Notes under the pieces: model-generated
The model's database searches: none
Seen by the model: only the letters and a program-made list of their open reading frames with translations
Told to the model about the DNA's origin: nothing
Assembly: GCA_020736575.1 (NCBI GenBank)
Contig: JAGPYM010000003.1
Coordinates: 2,294,001-2,358,000, forward strand
Length of the DNA: 64,000 nt
Direction: 5' to 3'
Source of the DNA: Thelonectria olida
Lineage: Eukaryota; Ascomycota; Sordariomycetes; Hypocreales; Nectriaceae
Shown: positions 22,895 to 33,826 of the stretch, in pieces
Position numbering within the stretch: the stretch's first letter is position 1
Layout of the letters: each line of letters starts with the position of its first letter
Position numbers and translations under genes: made by a program

Positions 22895-24124
22895 GGTTTG
22901 ATTATCAGCATCATCTTGGGCATGGGTTTTCTTTTTATAACGATGGGAACGGAGTCTCTCTTGGGTCGGGCACGTTGGCTCCGGAGTTGGATTTATTGGA
23001 TGATGTCGGAGGACGGGCAGGCGCGTTGTCTCTTTTGTTATATCACGATAAATCGTGACTGTATGAGGTGGTCCAGCTCCGCCGCCGATTTTCAGCACCG
23101 AAGAGTGGAGGGCCCATCTGTTGCCTAAGTTGAGGGTAGCAGATGAGATTGCATCGCCACGAGGTTAAAGTGAAGATGCGGAAAGGCGTCGAGCGGACGC
23201 CCGAATAAATACCAACCTACCAAACGGAAAGGAAATTATGAATCAAAGACATGAGTCTCACATGTGACTTTGCTTGTGGGCGGATTGGAGTGGGAGAAGA
23301 GGGAGAAGATTCATAGGAGGAGGAAGAATAGGAGAACATGAGAAGCGCATGCGAAGAGTACTCGAATACGTAAGTGCATGTAGACAGTCGAGTCAGGATA
23401 ACGGTAAGGCTCATGATAGTTTCAGCTGGTCCAGCGATGGCACAGAGCGAGCGGATGAGATATAGAGAGTTGAGAGTTGAGATAAGGACGCCACAAGGAG
23501 CATGAAGAGACAAGGTCACACCAGACAAAGAGCGATGAGACGAGAGGTAGAATAAGAGAAGAAAGAGAGAGAGAAAGGACGAGTAGATCCGAGGTAGTTT
23601 ATCCTGCTTGAGAGATGAAATTATTTCACCCAGTCCTGACGGAGACGAAGAGAAAAAAAGGAAGAAAAAAAAAAAAAACTTCCCATCTGGGTTCCTTTGA
23701 TGAGGAACGTCGAGTGGGAACCTGGACGCAGCCCACTCTCGAGGTTGAAGTGGGGAGTCTGGATTGGATCTCGAAAGCCGTTCAGCCCGAGAGGTGGAGA
23801 GGGGCTTCCTTCACTTGACGGGCAGCGAGGCCAATGCCTGAGGTGAGCAGCGGTGTTTCCCCAGCGACCCTCTTCCACCTTCCGACGTCACCATTTTCCC
23901 CACTGAGAAGCTGTCCCGCGCTGCAGTGGAAGTGACTTGGTCTTTGTCGCAAACCATCCACTCGATTGATCAATCGCGCGCCTGTTGATTTCGCAAAACA
24001 CAAATCCTTGTCGGTCGCTTTTTTTATCCTTGGTGCGCGTCTTTGAAAGCAAGACTCGTCTGGTCCAAGATCCCACAGCTACCTCAGGACAATCCCAGAG
24101 ACGCGCGCCCTCCCCCCGCTCGAG
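22895..24124. other. Intergenic with purine-rich stretches
   Basis: About 1.2 kb without a supportable gene. A GA-rich stretch covers about 23530-23590 and an A run lies at 23667-23679. The segment 23192-23268 resembles one at 61253-61332 (listed separately). The end is the promoter of the membrane-protein gene. Confidence 0.45.
23192..23268 (-). repeat. Diverged dispersed repeat, copy A
   Basis: Shares a 14-bp identical block (AGCGGACGCCCGAA) and the downstream pattern GGAAAGGAAAT-ATGAAT with 61253-61332, the same orientation and spacing within a few bases. Read on the minus strand it gives VRLMSLIHNFLSVW; copy B gives VSLIAFIHDFLSIDG. Confidence 0.45.
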
Positions 24125-25267
24125 ATGTCAACACAAAGACGGCCACATGCGGAGACGCAGCCTGAAGATAGCGATGAGCCGCTGACCTCGTTGCCAGCTC
24201 AGGCTGAAGCGCCTGCCACGACTCCGCCGATTCGACGCTCCGCGCTGCCTGTCGCGGCGCAGTTCCCTTTGGTCACGCTTCTCAGCTTCGTCATGGCCAG
24301 TCTGGGGTACAGCTTGCTGGCTGAGGTAACAAAGGGCGACTTGGCAGCCGTCAGTCGCAGTCAGGACACATGGCAGGAGGTTGCCTTGCTGGCCGGGTGG
24401 AGAGTGTGAGTGTCGTTTTGACCGAACCGGCCATGGTGGTGATGCTAATGCTTTCCAATAGGACCGAGTTGGCGCTGGCATGGTTTGGAAAGTTGGATAG
24501 TTTGGATGTTGCGTTGCTGAACTTGCTATCGCATGGCCCTCATGTTGGTTCCCCCGCCTCGTTGATGTCAGATGCGCAGAGACTAATCACGTTGAGGACA
24601 GTTCTACCTCCTCTCCAACTTTTACGAAATCGGTACCTTGACTGTCCTCTCAGCTCTATTCATCGACATTGTCTCGGCCGCCGTACCGTTCTACCTGCTT
24701 CGCCCGCTGTCCGCCGTCCACACGCCATCAGCCGCGGCTAAGCTGCCTAATCGCGAGCTCCTCGATGTAGCCACTCAGCTATACACTGCAGCTCTATCCG
24801 TGGGTATCTACGAGGTCATACTAGTCCTGTCATCGCGATACCTACTACCTCAGGTCCTTGTGCTCTACTTTTACAACGTCCGTACCTTGGACCCCGCTTA
24901 TGCCGCTTCGTGGGTTGGTGTCCTCCCCGTGACGGTCATGTTCGGAGTCACTGCGAGCACCTTCATCTTTGCGCCCTTCGCGACGACCGGACATGTCACG
25001 GAAGACGACAAGAACGCGGCGTTTAACCCCGTCGAGGCGTCGCTAGGAGAGACGGTCTGGTGGAATGTCTGGGGCTACACGGCAAAGACCAAAGTGGTGA
25101 TCCGCCGGACAGCCGTGGTCATGCTCGTCTCAGCCGTCAGCACCTATCTCAGCAGCACCCAGACCTTATACCGGGTCGACTCGGTCGGCGCCGCCGTATA
25201 CGCGGGCGTTTGGGCGTTTGCGGCACTACTCACGGGTGTCGGCTTGGGCTTTGTCGGCAGCGTGTAA
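24125..25267 (+). CDS. Fungal multi-pass membrane protein of unknown function
   Basis: Three exons: 24125-24405, 24462-24543 and 24602-25267; 342 aa. The start is the first ATG after a CT-rich leader. After a polar, Pro/Thr-rich N-terminus of about 40 residues come about six hydrophobic segments: residues 41-65, 132-155, 182-211 (possibly two), 221-246, about 293-308 and 318-342. The short motif LLSNFYEIGTLTV after the second junction and the loop FNPVEASLGETVWWNVWGY look like conserved positions. No transporter or enzyme motif is seen. The exon structure is convincing because frames join exactly at GTGAGT/GTTGGT donors and TAG/CAG acceptors. Function is not recognised. Confidence 0.75.
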
Positions 25268-28072
25268 ATGACGCGATAGCCCCGCGGGCGGGTCAGCCTT
25301 GCGGCCGCGGCTTGCGCCGAGCCATGTAGGATTTAAGTTGGTCAGGGGTGGTTTCCGTTGGAGATCGGGCGAGAGACGGAAATGCGATGCGTTTCTGAAG
25401 CAAGGCGGGTTATATGGAGCAAGATGGACGAAATATGTGACGGAACGAGTAATGCCCGTGGGCGAAGCGGGCAGCTCTTGGACACGGGACGGGCGTGGAG
25501 CAGGGGATTTCGATATGGTTCTTATCCGGTTCGGTCATCGGGGTTTTTTTTTTCAATGGTCTTATACCCCTTCCCTGGTTCTCTTGGCTCTCCCTGACAT
25601 GAGGCTTATGGACTGTGCCTCCGGAATGTGGAGGAGCAGAGGCAAGGGTTGTGGGAGAGACAGGCGTCGCTGCAGTCTTGCTGCCCTTGTTGGATTTTCT
25701 ATGTATCACTTGAGCAGGCAGTTACAGATGTAACATACTGGTATTACGGTAATGATCGGGACGTCTTTTCTCCTGCTGTTCCTTGCGAATGTAGCAATGG
25801 TGATGCCGAATATAGAAGCACATTGACCGAAGGAATCATCCAGTGACTGGTAGAAGAATGCGCCGAGGTGCATAACAGCTGAATGGGGGGGTGAATCATC
25901 AGTGACCCATTCGTCGATCGACGTGCAGTGAGGCCTGTCCGGGGTTGTTCTTGTTAGTGGACGAGACTAAGACTTCACCAAGCCCACCCCGGCAGCCTGA
26001 TCCGCTGCGAAGCCGTGGGGTGGGCGAGACAAACAGGCATTGCTGGGCGAATTCAACCTGTCGTTTGATGTGTGAAGTTGTTGGTGCTGGTTCGGGAGCT
26101 GTGTCTGAATCCAAGGCAGCCATGAGAGGTGGGGGAAAGGGGGCTAAGGCAGAAGGGAAAGGGAGCCTCGGTAGGCGAAAGGACGAGTTGAAAGAGCCCG
26201 GGGGAGGGGGGGCTGATGGACGGGAATTAGGAATCTGCGAGTGACGAAAAGGGTTTTGTTTGAACAAGGACAACAATGAGACAGTCATTGCGGAAGTAAT
26301 GTGATGGCGATGGTGGTGGTGATGATGGTGGTCGAGTGAAACAAATTTAGAATGCAGCCAAGCCAGAACGGGATGGGCGTGGTGGTTGATGCATAGGGCT
26401 GGGATGAAGAATGCGTGTCCTGGGATCTTGGGAGAGAGATGCCATTGGTCTTCTGGGCCAGGCCTCAGAATGGATTGTTTTGGAGTTTGCTGGTTGGCTA
26501 TGGGAGAGGACGGGTTTTGGTGTGAGTGGGATCGTAGATGGAGATTACCGGTGGTTCTCTGGTGGCTTGCATAGGTACGGGCGTACCTACCTCAGGTCAA
26601 TGCCAAAAAAAGAGAGTGTGTAGGTTGCTTGATTAATTGGACGGTGAATGAATGTGAGTTGTTGCGCCGTCTTTCTCTCCGCCTCCGCCCCGGGCGGGCT
26701 TGCGGCTGTGTGGGGAGGTATGGAGAACAAACGACGATCCGACGACGCCCAACCAGAGGACGCTGACGATGCGTGTTTGTTTGCACAAATGCGCGACATT
26801 CGACTTTACCGGCGTTCTGGGTTGGGAGGGAATTACTCATTGGGCGGACGAATTGAACCACACAAGTGAAAATAAGGCTGTCCCGAGGTCACGCTTTCTG
26901 GCGTGGCTGTACGAATACTAACTGCTACCCGCGTAACTGAACGATTGAATCTCTGAGGGACTGCGCCTCTTCGACTCTTTCAACGACACCTCGACTTAGC
27001 GACTGCAGCTAATCATCCAAACGCATCCCTGCTCGCCCGTTTCTGCCCCGGAATGGACCCGTGGATCCCATGTTCCACCAGGCCAGGCGCACGTTAATTC
27101 ACAGGCACTGACAGCTCTGACAGCCTCCAACGTTAGACTAGGCACTCAAACCACGCCCGTCCTACATTGTTGTGTCCTAGCAAGGCGTCAGTTCGTCCGT
27201 CCTAAACCATCTGCTCTGCTTTGTCTTCAGCACACATCAATGGGCGTCTGCCTCTCCACCGGCTCCCTGCTACGCCTCGTCCGTGTGGGTGAGGTGCATT
27301 CAACCATGTCCGTCCTATTGGGTGTGCGTCTAGACTCTAAAACGAAGTCTAAGTTGGGCGTTGTTGCCCTGCCCCTTGCGCACTCACTCGACCACTGCCG
27401 TCCCACGTTTTCCGCCAACCATCCGAGCAACCTCATACGTCCGTTTTCTGCTCTATCGAACCTGTTGCCTGCAAAGACACGACCGGGCGCCGCCATTATG
27501 GACCCCGGCGGGCATCACGGCCATGCGTCAACCGCCGCTAGACGGGGTGGAACCGCCTCGTCTTGGAGCCCGTATCCCCCCAGGCGTTATTCCAACAACA
27601 AGACGGTTTGTGCCGTTTCTTTTTCATCCCGTCAAAAGTGGAAAGCTGCACGAGACGGGGCTGTTGAACCTCCATGTTCCCCATTCCTTGCCGGGATGGT
27701 CGTTTGCTGCCCGTTCTCCTCCTGCAAAGCAAAGCCTCCACGAAAAGTCCCGCCATGGTTGGTGACAAGGTGAGGTGCCGTCTCGTGCCTGTTTGAGGTG
27801 AGTAATGAGTGGCTTTCACCTCGTCCAAGAGAGCCTTATAGGCTGAACCCGCAGTTCGCATCCAGAGACACGTTGGGGCCTCCACCGGCCATGCGAGATC
27901 GATTTCAACTATAAGACGAATGAAGTCTCCTCGATTCTGAGGTTTCCATTCTTCACCACTCACTCCTCCATCTTCAGACCAACCATCGGCCAGAAACACT
28001 GCAGAGAGCAACGAACCAACACACATCTACTAGCGCTAGCTTTCTTCTCTCGTCGATTCAACCTCAACCAAC
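25268..28072. other. 2.8-kb intergenic region upstream of the bactofilin-like gene
   Basis: No gene is supported. A frame of 177 codons (27240-27773, +) and an opposing one of 162 codons (27538-28026) lack domains and overlap the probable promoter and leader. Simple sequence includes a T run near 25543-25552 and GATGGTG-type repeats at 26304-26333. A CA/CT-rich leader runs to the ATG at 28073. Confidence 0.45.
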
Positions 28073-28743
28073 ATGTCACACTACTACGCCACCGGTGCCC
28101 CGGCATTCAAGAGAACTAGAAGCATCAGGAGCGACGACCAGATCGACCTGAGCGGCCCCATTGAGGTTGTGGGCTCTGTCAAGTCTGGCAGCAGCATCAA
28201 CCTGACGGGAGATGTCATTGTCACGGAGAAGATTGACGCCTACGGAGGCTTGAACATGAACGGCAGTATCCGCTGCGAGTGAGCCTCTCCCAACAACCCA
28301 ATTGTGAGACATATCGTGCTGACCGACCATCCACAGCGGAAAGATGAAGGCCTACGGAAACATCCACGTACATGGCTACCTAGTTGCCAGGCAAGTAATT
28401 CCATGAGGTTCCCTTCTCGGGCCAAAGAGAACCCCGAGCTGACCATAATAAACAGAGACAAGATCAACTGCAGCAAGCTCAAGGTCAACGGCACCCTCGA
28501 AGGAGGCGACCTGGAGATTTACGGCAATCTCAGCATCAACGGATATCTGTACGAACTACAAAGAACTCTTGCCTGCTTGGTGATGGCTATGCTAACTGAA
28601 GGTATAGGAAGTGCAGACGCCTTGTCGTCTACGGATCTCTGACGCTGATCGGACACGAGTCTCAATGCCTCGTAGACGTATCTCAGCAGATTGCGGGATC
28701 AGTGGTGCGAAGGGAGCAGGAGGCAGATTGGGATTGGCAATGA
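28073..28743 (+). CDS. Bactofilin-like polymer-forming beta-helix protein
   Basis: Four exons: 28073-28278, 28337-28390, 28456-28548 and 28608-28743; 162 aa. After about 20 residues rich in Arg/Ser the protein consists of short repeats of hydrophobic-polar strands ending in Gly: IEVVGSVKSGSSINLTG, DVIVTEKIDAYGGLNMNG, MKAYGNIHVHGYL, DKINCSKLKVNG, TLEGGDLEIYGNLSINGYL and RRLVVYGSLTLIG. This is the bactofilin (DUF583) right-handed beta-helix, about six turns. Bactofilins polymerise without nucleotide and are best known as bacterial cytoskeletal scaffolds. Intron 2 must use a GC donor (AG/GCAAGT), because no GT donor keeps the frame. Four spliceosomal introns show a settled fungal gene, even if ancestrally transferred. 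The cellular role in fungi is unknown. Confidence 0.8.
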
Positions 28744-30078
28744 GGGACATTGATGGTGGGACAGGTGATTTCTTTTGTGATTTCTTTTTGTCGCAAACTA
28801 TCTGGGAGGCATTGTCGTTCTGAGATTCAACTTACGGCCGTTTTGACGAAGAATGAGCCAGGATTTCCCTGGTCATGAGATTTACAGCATGGATTTAGCA
28901 AGCAAGCGTTGGAATTATTTACACAGAGCATGTTAGATTAGCACAGGCACAAGCCCAAGTCACCCGACAGAACGGCACAAGCAGAAGGGCGTTATGGGAA
29001 TATACCTATAGATGGAGGATTGTCAATTCCAGATCTTACACCAAACGAGGCAGCCATTCATTCTCGCGTGAACAATGAACAATGACATCGTTTTCACAAG
29101 CCAAAACCAAAAACTTCACACAAAAGCGAAGGAAACTACCAATGAGCATTTGTATCCACCTCTGGGCTGAATCTCCATGACATAATAACACGATGCGGGG
29201 AGTCAACGATCGTCGTTATCATCCAACCGGCGACCCTTGTCTGGACGGTTATGGGCTGTAAGGCAGGAAAAGGCCCAAGCTTGAAACCACGCAATTTGGC
29301 ATTTGTTAAATGCGTTTCTGGTCGATGGAGACACGGAGCTGGCTGCTGGGTTCGGGTTAGGCAAACGTTGGAAAATCTGCCTGTCAATGACACCAAGGAA
29401 TCGATAGTATGGGGGTTTGAGATTGCGATAGTGACTGAGCATGGATGGTTACATGAGCTACGTCAGCAGGATCAAAGATGGCAACTTGATTCAACGTGTT
29501 GTCTTCTCTGCTTGCTCAAAGTGAATGATCCAAAACGTGGCTGCGGCTGTGAATGAAATGGGCTGTCACCTGGGAAAAGACGATCGAATCGAGACAACGC
29601 CGTCTCATTCACACCGTTGAGAGTCATCACCTTGACGTGACACTGGAATGACTCAGCCATCACATGACCGCCCATGATGCCTTCCAAAACCTTATCCACA
29701 TGCACTCTCATCCCTCACCTTGTCACCTTCCAGGTGCTGCTTCTGTTGCTGCCGCTGCTTCCTTCCGAAATCCCACCTCGTGCACGTGCACGGACCATTG
29801 CACGTTCCTGGACCCGCTCCTGCCTTGCACAAGCGCAACTTGTTGACGTACCAACTGGGCTTTCCTTCCATTCGCGCCAGAAATCAAACAGCTCCCACAA
29901 ATGTGTCGACGCGCCTCAAGCACCCAGTAGCCACCATCGCCAACCGAATGGCATCGCTAGCATCTTACGTCGTTGCACGAAACCCTCCAATTTACATTGT
30001 TGCGACACACATGATTTAGACCCCGTGCCCGCCTTCCTCTGATTTGCCCTGCGCGAGAATCCCTGGGGGGGCTGAGAG
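28744..30078. other. Intergenic, no gene seen
   Basis: About 1.3 kb between the bactofilin-like gene and the ING gene. Short frames only. The last about 150 bp form a leader ending in a G-rich stretch just before the ATG at 30079. Confidence 0.5.
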
Positions 30079-32679
30079 ATGTCTGCCTCGGACGGTACCA
30101 CCACGAACGAAGCGGCTGCACCCAAATCACTAGGACCAGGCAGCGATATCGACACCGCCATGGAGGACGTATCCCCCAAGAACCAGTCCACCATGCCGCG
30201 CGACGCTTCCCAGTCTCTGGGAAACGGGCTCGCGTCTCTCGACTCCCGCGCAGATCCGGATGCGCAGACGACTGTGACGGATTTCCTTGACTTTACCGAA
30301 TACCTGCCCTCCGATGTCATGCGATCCCTGACCCTCATTGGGAAGCTCGACCAGGACTACGCCGATGCCTCTCACAAAGTTCACGACTTGACGACGCTCT
30401 GGGGCCAGCTGCCCAGTCTTCCCGCCGATGAGCGTCCCACGCCGGTGCAGCTTCGGGCTGACATCTCGGAGCACTTGGGACAGGCCGTCAGCTCCCGCAC
30501 GTTTGCCCACGCCGAGGCCGTGAGGATGTCCGAGAATGTCAATAGGCATTACAATAAAGCCAAGGTGCTGCTGGCGAAGCTGCAGACCATGATGGACAAT
30601 TACCCAAAGGAAGACGCCGCGAGCCCGGTGGCGCCGAAATCACCACAGATGGTTAGGGCGAAGGTGGGAGTTCGTGCAGGAGGAGGTGAAATCGGTCAAA
30701 AAGTTCGCAGGTCGCAAGTCCCTCGCATAGTGGTTCCCGGCGAGGTTCTGGCTCCGTACGACCTCGAGTATGACACATGTACTGATGAGAGCGAATCGAG
30801 CTCCGACGAGGAGTCTGATACTCCGGCTCCGCATCGAACGCCAATTGCACAATCCCGAATCAAGCTCGTTACCAGCGGCAAGCCCCAGAAGACCCCGAGC
30901 CGTCTCGCCCGGCCAGTCCAGTATCCAACTCCAGCTCTAAGCGCTGCCGCTGCTGCGAACTTGGCAGCATTGCTGAACCCACCACCCGAAGATGCAGTGG
31001 TAGGCAGCATGGACGCGCCGTGGTTGCAACTTACCCAGTACGAGCTCGCCAAGTTACGAAAGCGTATGAAGAAAAACGCTACGTGGACCCCAAGCGAGAC
31101 GATGGTTGCAAGGGAACTCAAAGCTCTAGGGCGCGGCCCCGACGCATACCGAGAGGCAAAAAAGGTGGCAGAAGACGAGGGGAAGTCTTTTGAGCCGCCG
31201 ATACCGACGGTTGTGGTTGATGAAGAATCCGGCACCAAACAGCTGCCAACAGGCGCGATTAGTGTCGACTCGGTGGCTGCTGTCGAGGTCCCTACGAGCA
31301 ATCGAGGGATGAAGCTTAACGAAGCCAAGAAGATCAAGAGGGAAGCCCTCGCCAAGCAAGCGGCTGAAGAGGCCGAAGAATCGGCAAGGAAGATGGCAGA
31401 AGCGGCCAAGCTGTTCCTCGGTAACAATGGCAATAAAAAAGGTGCCGCCTCTGAAGCACCTAAGGAGCAGAAGGGCAGTAAGACAAGGTCCGGGTCGCGA
31501 TCAACAAAGCGGAAGAGGGAGGTCGAGCCTGAACCCACCCCCGAAATTCATGAGCCGGTAGAGACTCCGTCGTCGAAGCAGCAGCCGAAGCGCATCAAGA
31601 CCGAGACGCCGGTTCCGCCTCCGCAGCACCCCCCTATGAACAACAGCAAAGTTCCAACTCCTGAAAACCATTCCTCGTCGACGTCACTGTCGACACCCAC
31701 TGAGCCTGTGGTTCAACATCTCGAAACCCCAGTTCCCATTCCCATTCCGCCCCAAGGATCGTCCATGAGCACTCGAGCAGCGACATCACCCACTCCTAGT
31801 GTTACGGCTTCTGGTACCGTAACGACTTCTGTGCCTGTCAAATTCCCCCCAACAGAAACACCTGTCCCGCTTCCCATGCCTGATCGAAGGAAGTCCGCAA
31901 CTCCAGTGTTACCACCGGTCCGAGAGACACCAACTCGAGACGTTACTAAGCGAGAGACTCGCGGCGATGCAGCAAAACGGTCGCAACAGCAACAGCAGAC
32001 GCCATCAGTACCATCGGTAATTGAGCCTCCACAACGGCAGCCCAGCATGGAGCCTGTCATCAAGCAGTCCTCCTCCCGGGCAGCAACGCCCGGAACCACT
32101 CCGGGGCCTGAGAGTGCCTCCTCACGTCGGCCGAGCTCTAGAGGCAAGGCTATGAGCCAGGAACCACAGCCTTCTCTAGCAGCAGACCGACCACGGCGTG
32201 CAAGCACAGCTAGGAACACACCAGCCCCGGAGCCCCGACCTGTCAAGCGAACTAAGCGCCCCGCCCCTGGGATTGTTAGTACCACTAATAGTGGCGGAAA
32301 CAGCGCTGTAGGAAAGCGAAAGGCGGCACCGCGCAAGAAGGCGCGTGCGAGAAAGGACAAGGGCATTGAGATGGAGGAAGTGGACGATGAAGGGAATCCA
32401 ATCGACCCCGAAGAGCCGCGGTATTGCAGTTGCAACCGAGTGAGTTTCGGAACAATGATCCAATGTGATAACGAGGTAAGGGCTTCATCAACCTTGGCTG
32501 GAAAGGCTCCAAGCAAGCTAATGAGCAAACAGAACTGCAAGCACGAATGGTTCCATCTTGAGTGTGTTGGGTTAGCAGACATCCCAGCACGAACGACGAA
32601 ATGGTATTGCCTCGATTGTCGAGTGTTGCTTAATATTGGGGAGAAGGGAGAAGTGAGTGCTCGGGGCGTGAGGATGTGA
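30079..32679 (+). CDS. ING-family PHD-finger chromatin protein
   Basis: Two exons, 30079-32475 and 32533-32679; 847 aa. The N-terminal region (residues about 75-175: [20 protein letters not shown] to [13 protein letters not shown]) is the ING helical domain that docks into histone acetyltransferase or deacetylase complexes. The middle is long, disordered and Pro/Ser/Thr-rich, with basic patches such as [14 protein letters not shown]. The C-terminus is a C4HC3 PHD finger ([38 protein letters not shown]), the module that reads histone H3 lysine-4 methylation. The 57-bp intron lies inside the finger and has no stop in frame, so retention would insert 19 residues. Yeast relatives are Yng1, Yng2 and Pho23. 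The great length of the linker makes a one-to-one assignment unsafe. Confidence 0.88.
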   Translation: MSASDGTTTNEAAAPKSLGPGSDIDTAMEDVSPKNQSTMPRDASQSLGNGLASLDSRADPDAQTTVTDFLDFTEYLPSDVMRSLTLIGKLDQDYADASHKVHDLTTLWGQLPSLPADERPTPVQLRADISEHLGQAVSSRTFAHAEAVRMSENVNRHYNKAKVLLAKLQTMMDNYPKEDAASPVAPKSPQMVRAKVGVRAGGGEIGQKVRRSQVPRIVVPGEVLAPYDLEYDTCTDESESSSDEESDTPAPHRTPIAQSRIKLVTSGKPQKTPSRLARPVQYPTPALSAAAAANLAALLNPPPEDAVVGSMDAPWLQLTQYELAKLRKRMKKNATWTPSETMVARELKALGRGPDAYREAKKVAEDEGKSFEPPIPTVVVDEESGTKQLPTGAISVDSVAAVEVPTSNRGMKLNEAKKIKREALAKQAAEEAEESARKMAEAAKLFLGNNGNKKGAASEAPKEQKGSKTRSGSRSTKRKREVEPEPTPEIHEPVETPSSKQQPKRIKTETPVPPPQHPPMNNSKVPTPENHSSSTSLSTPTEPVVQHLETPVPIPIPPQGSSMSTRAATSPTPSVTASGTVTTSVPVKFPPTETPVPLPMPDRRKSATPVLPPVRETPTRDVTKRETRGDAAKRSQQQQQTPSVPSVIEPPQRQPSMEPVIKQSSSRAATPGTTPGPESASSRRPSSRGKAMSQEPQPSLAADRPRRASTARNTPAPEPRPVKRTKRPAPGIVSTTNSGGNSAVGKRKAAPRKKARARKDKGIEMEEVDDEGNPIDPEEPRYCSCNRVSFGTMIQCDNEVRASSTLAGKAPSKLMSKQNCKHEWFHLECVGLADIPARTTKWYCLDCRVLLNIGEKGEVSARGVRM

Positions 32680-33318
32680 GATTAATTTAAGAGACAGATG
32701 GACATGCTTTGGAGTTTGAAGGGAATGAGAATCAATCGGGATTCTGTGGGAAATGCTGTATCAATGGGACATTATTGGGACGCATGGTTATGAAAGTATT
32801 TTAGTTAGCGATGTTAGCTTTGGAGGGCGTTCGAATTATTCAATACCCCTGGATGTATAAGATATCTTTCTGTCGGTTTTCAACGCAATGACTGTCAAAT
32901 CGATGAGTGCGTGTCCATCATAATGAGATAATTAGGCATTTACTTGCAAGCGATTCACGCAAGAAGCGCAGCAGAAGATGATATTTGATGTCTGGTGTCA
33001 ACTTGGGTGATGATTGAGGAAGATTGTTTGCGACGAAGGGATGGTCAAGAAGATCAATTTCCACGAGTACGTCCCTTGGAGAAAGACGGACGTTCGTTGG
33101 TCGAGACAGTAAGTTTTCGATCAGCGCCGCTCTCCTCATCATGACTCTATTGCACCGCACTAGCTCGGTCAGCACGCATCATTATTATTGCTTGGAGAAT
33201 CACGACGAGGTGGTTTATTTAACGGAGCACACATGGCCGTTTCTCTCTTATTCGATGTTTCAATGGTAACAGCCACCACCGTCCAACCAGTTGCATTAAA
33301 CACATCATTGAAGACACA
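32680..33318. other. Intergenic, no gene seen
   Basis: About 640 bp, AT-rich near 32800-32940 (likely 3' flank of the ING gene), then the promoter of the SnoaL-like gene. Confidence 0.5.
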
Positions 33319-33826
33319 ATGGCAGATAAACCCAATCCCAAGAGATACACGCCTCAGTATCCCGAGGCTTACGAGATTGACGACAGCATGCACGATTTCC
33401 TGACAGAGTTCTATCGTCTCTCTGACGACAATCGGGAGGACAACGGCTGGGTTGAGTGCTTCACGGAGGACGCAGAAGTCATCGTTGGCGGTGACAGGGG
33501 GAAGGGCATCAAAGGTGGGTTTGTTGCTCAACAGCCAACTCACCGAGGACAGCTCGGCGGCTAACACGGAGCAAGCGATCCACGATCTCCGGGGCCGGAT
33601 GTGGGCCATGGTGCAGGGCCGGAAGAACACGGTGCTCAAGGTGTTTCCCGGCTGGTTCCCGGAGACCAAGGAGGAGCCTGAGGCCATGGTGCTCGGGTCC
33701 GTGAGCTACCTGACGAGGGATGGGAGGACGATTGATGCGACGTGGTCGGCGCATGCGGTGCTGAGAGACGTTGATGGGGAGTGGCGGTTTGCGCGCTATC
33801 ATGTTTGGGTGCAGAATCTTGACTAG
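33319..33826 (+). CDS. SnoaL-like (NTF2-fold) small protein
   Basis: Two exons, 33319-33514 and 33576-33826; 148 aa. The pattern is that of a SnoaL/NTF2-like cone fold: an N-terminal helix region (DSMHDFLTEFYRLSDD), then GWVECFTEDAEVIVGG, a helix HDLRGRMWAMVQGR, and paired strands AMVLGSVSYLTRDG and ATWSAHAVLRDVDGEWRFARYHVWV. The intron (33515-33575) has a CTAAC branch site and an AAG acceptor. Such proteins range from enzymes of fungal secondary metabolism to proteins without known activity. No biosynthetic genes are nearby, so no pathway can be proposed. It has no signal peptide, so it is probably cytosolic. Confidence 0.8.

Noticed and set aside
27538..28026. 162-codon minus-strand frame next to the bactofilin-like gene
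   Set aside because: It overlaps the promoter and leader of the bactofilin-like gene, has no recognised domain and no splice structure.
30696..32582. Long minus-strand frames (280 and 289 codons) opposite the ING gene
   Set aside because: They lie antisense to a well-supported PHD protein, with Ser/Gly/Val-rich composition mirroring its Pro/Thr codons. No domains.
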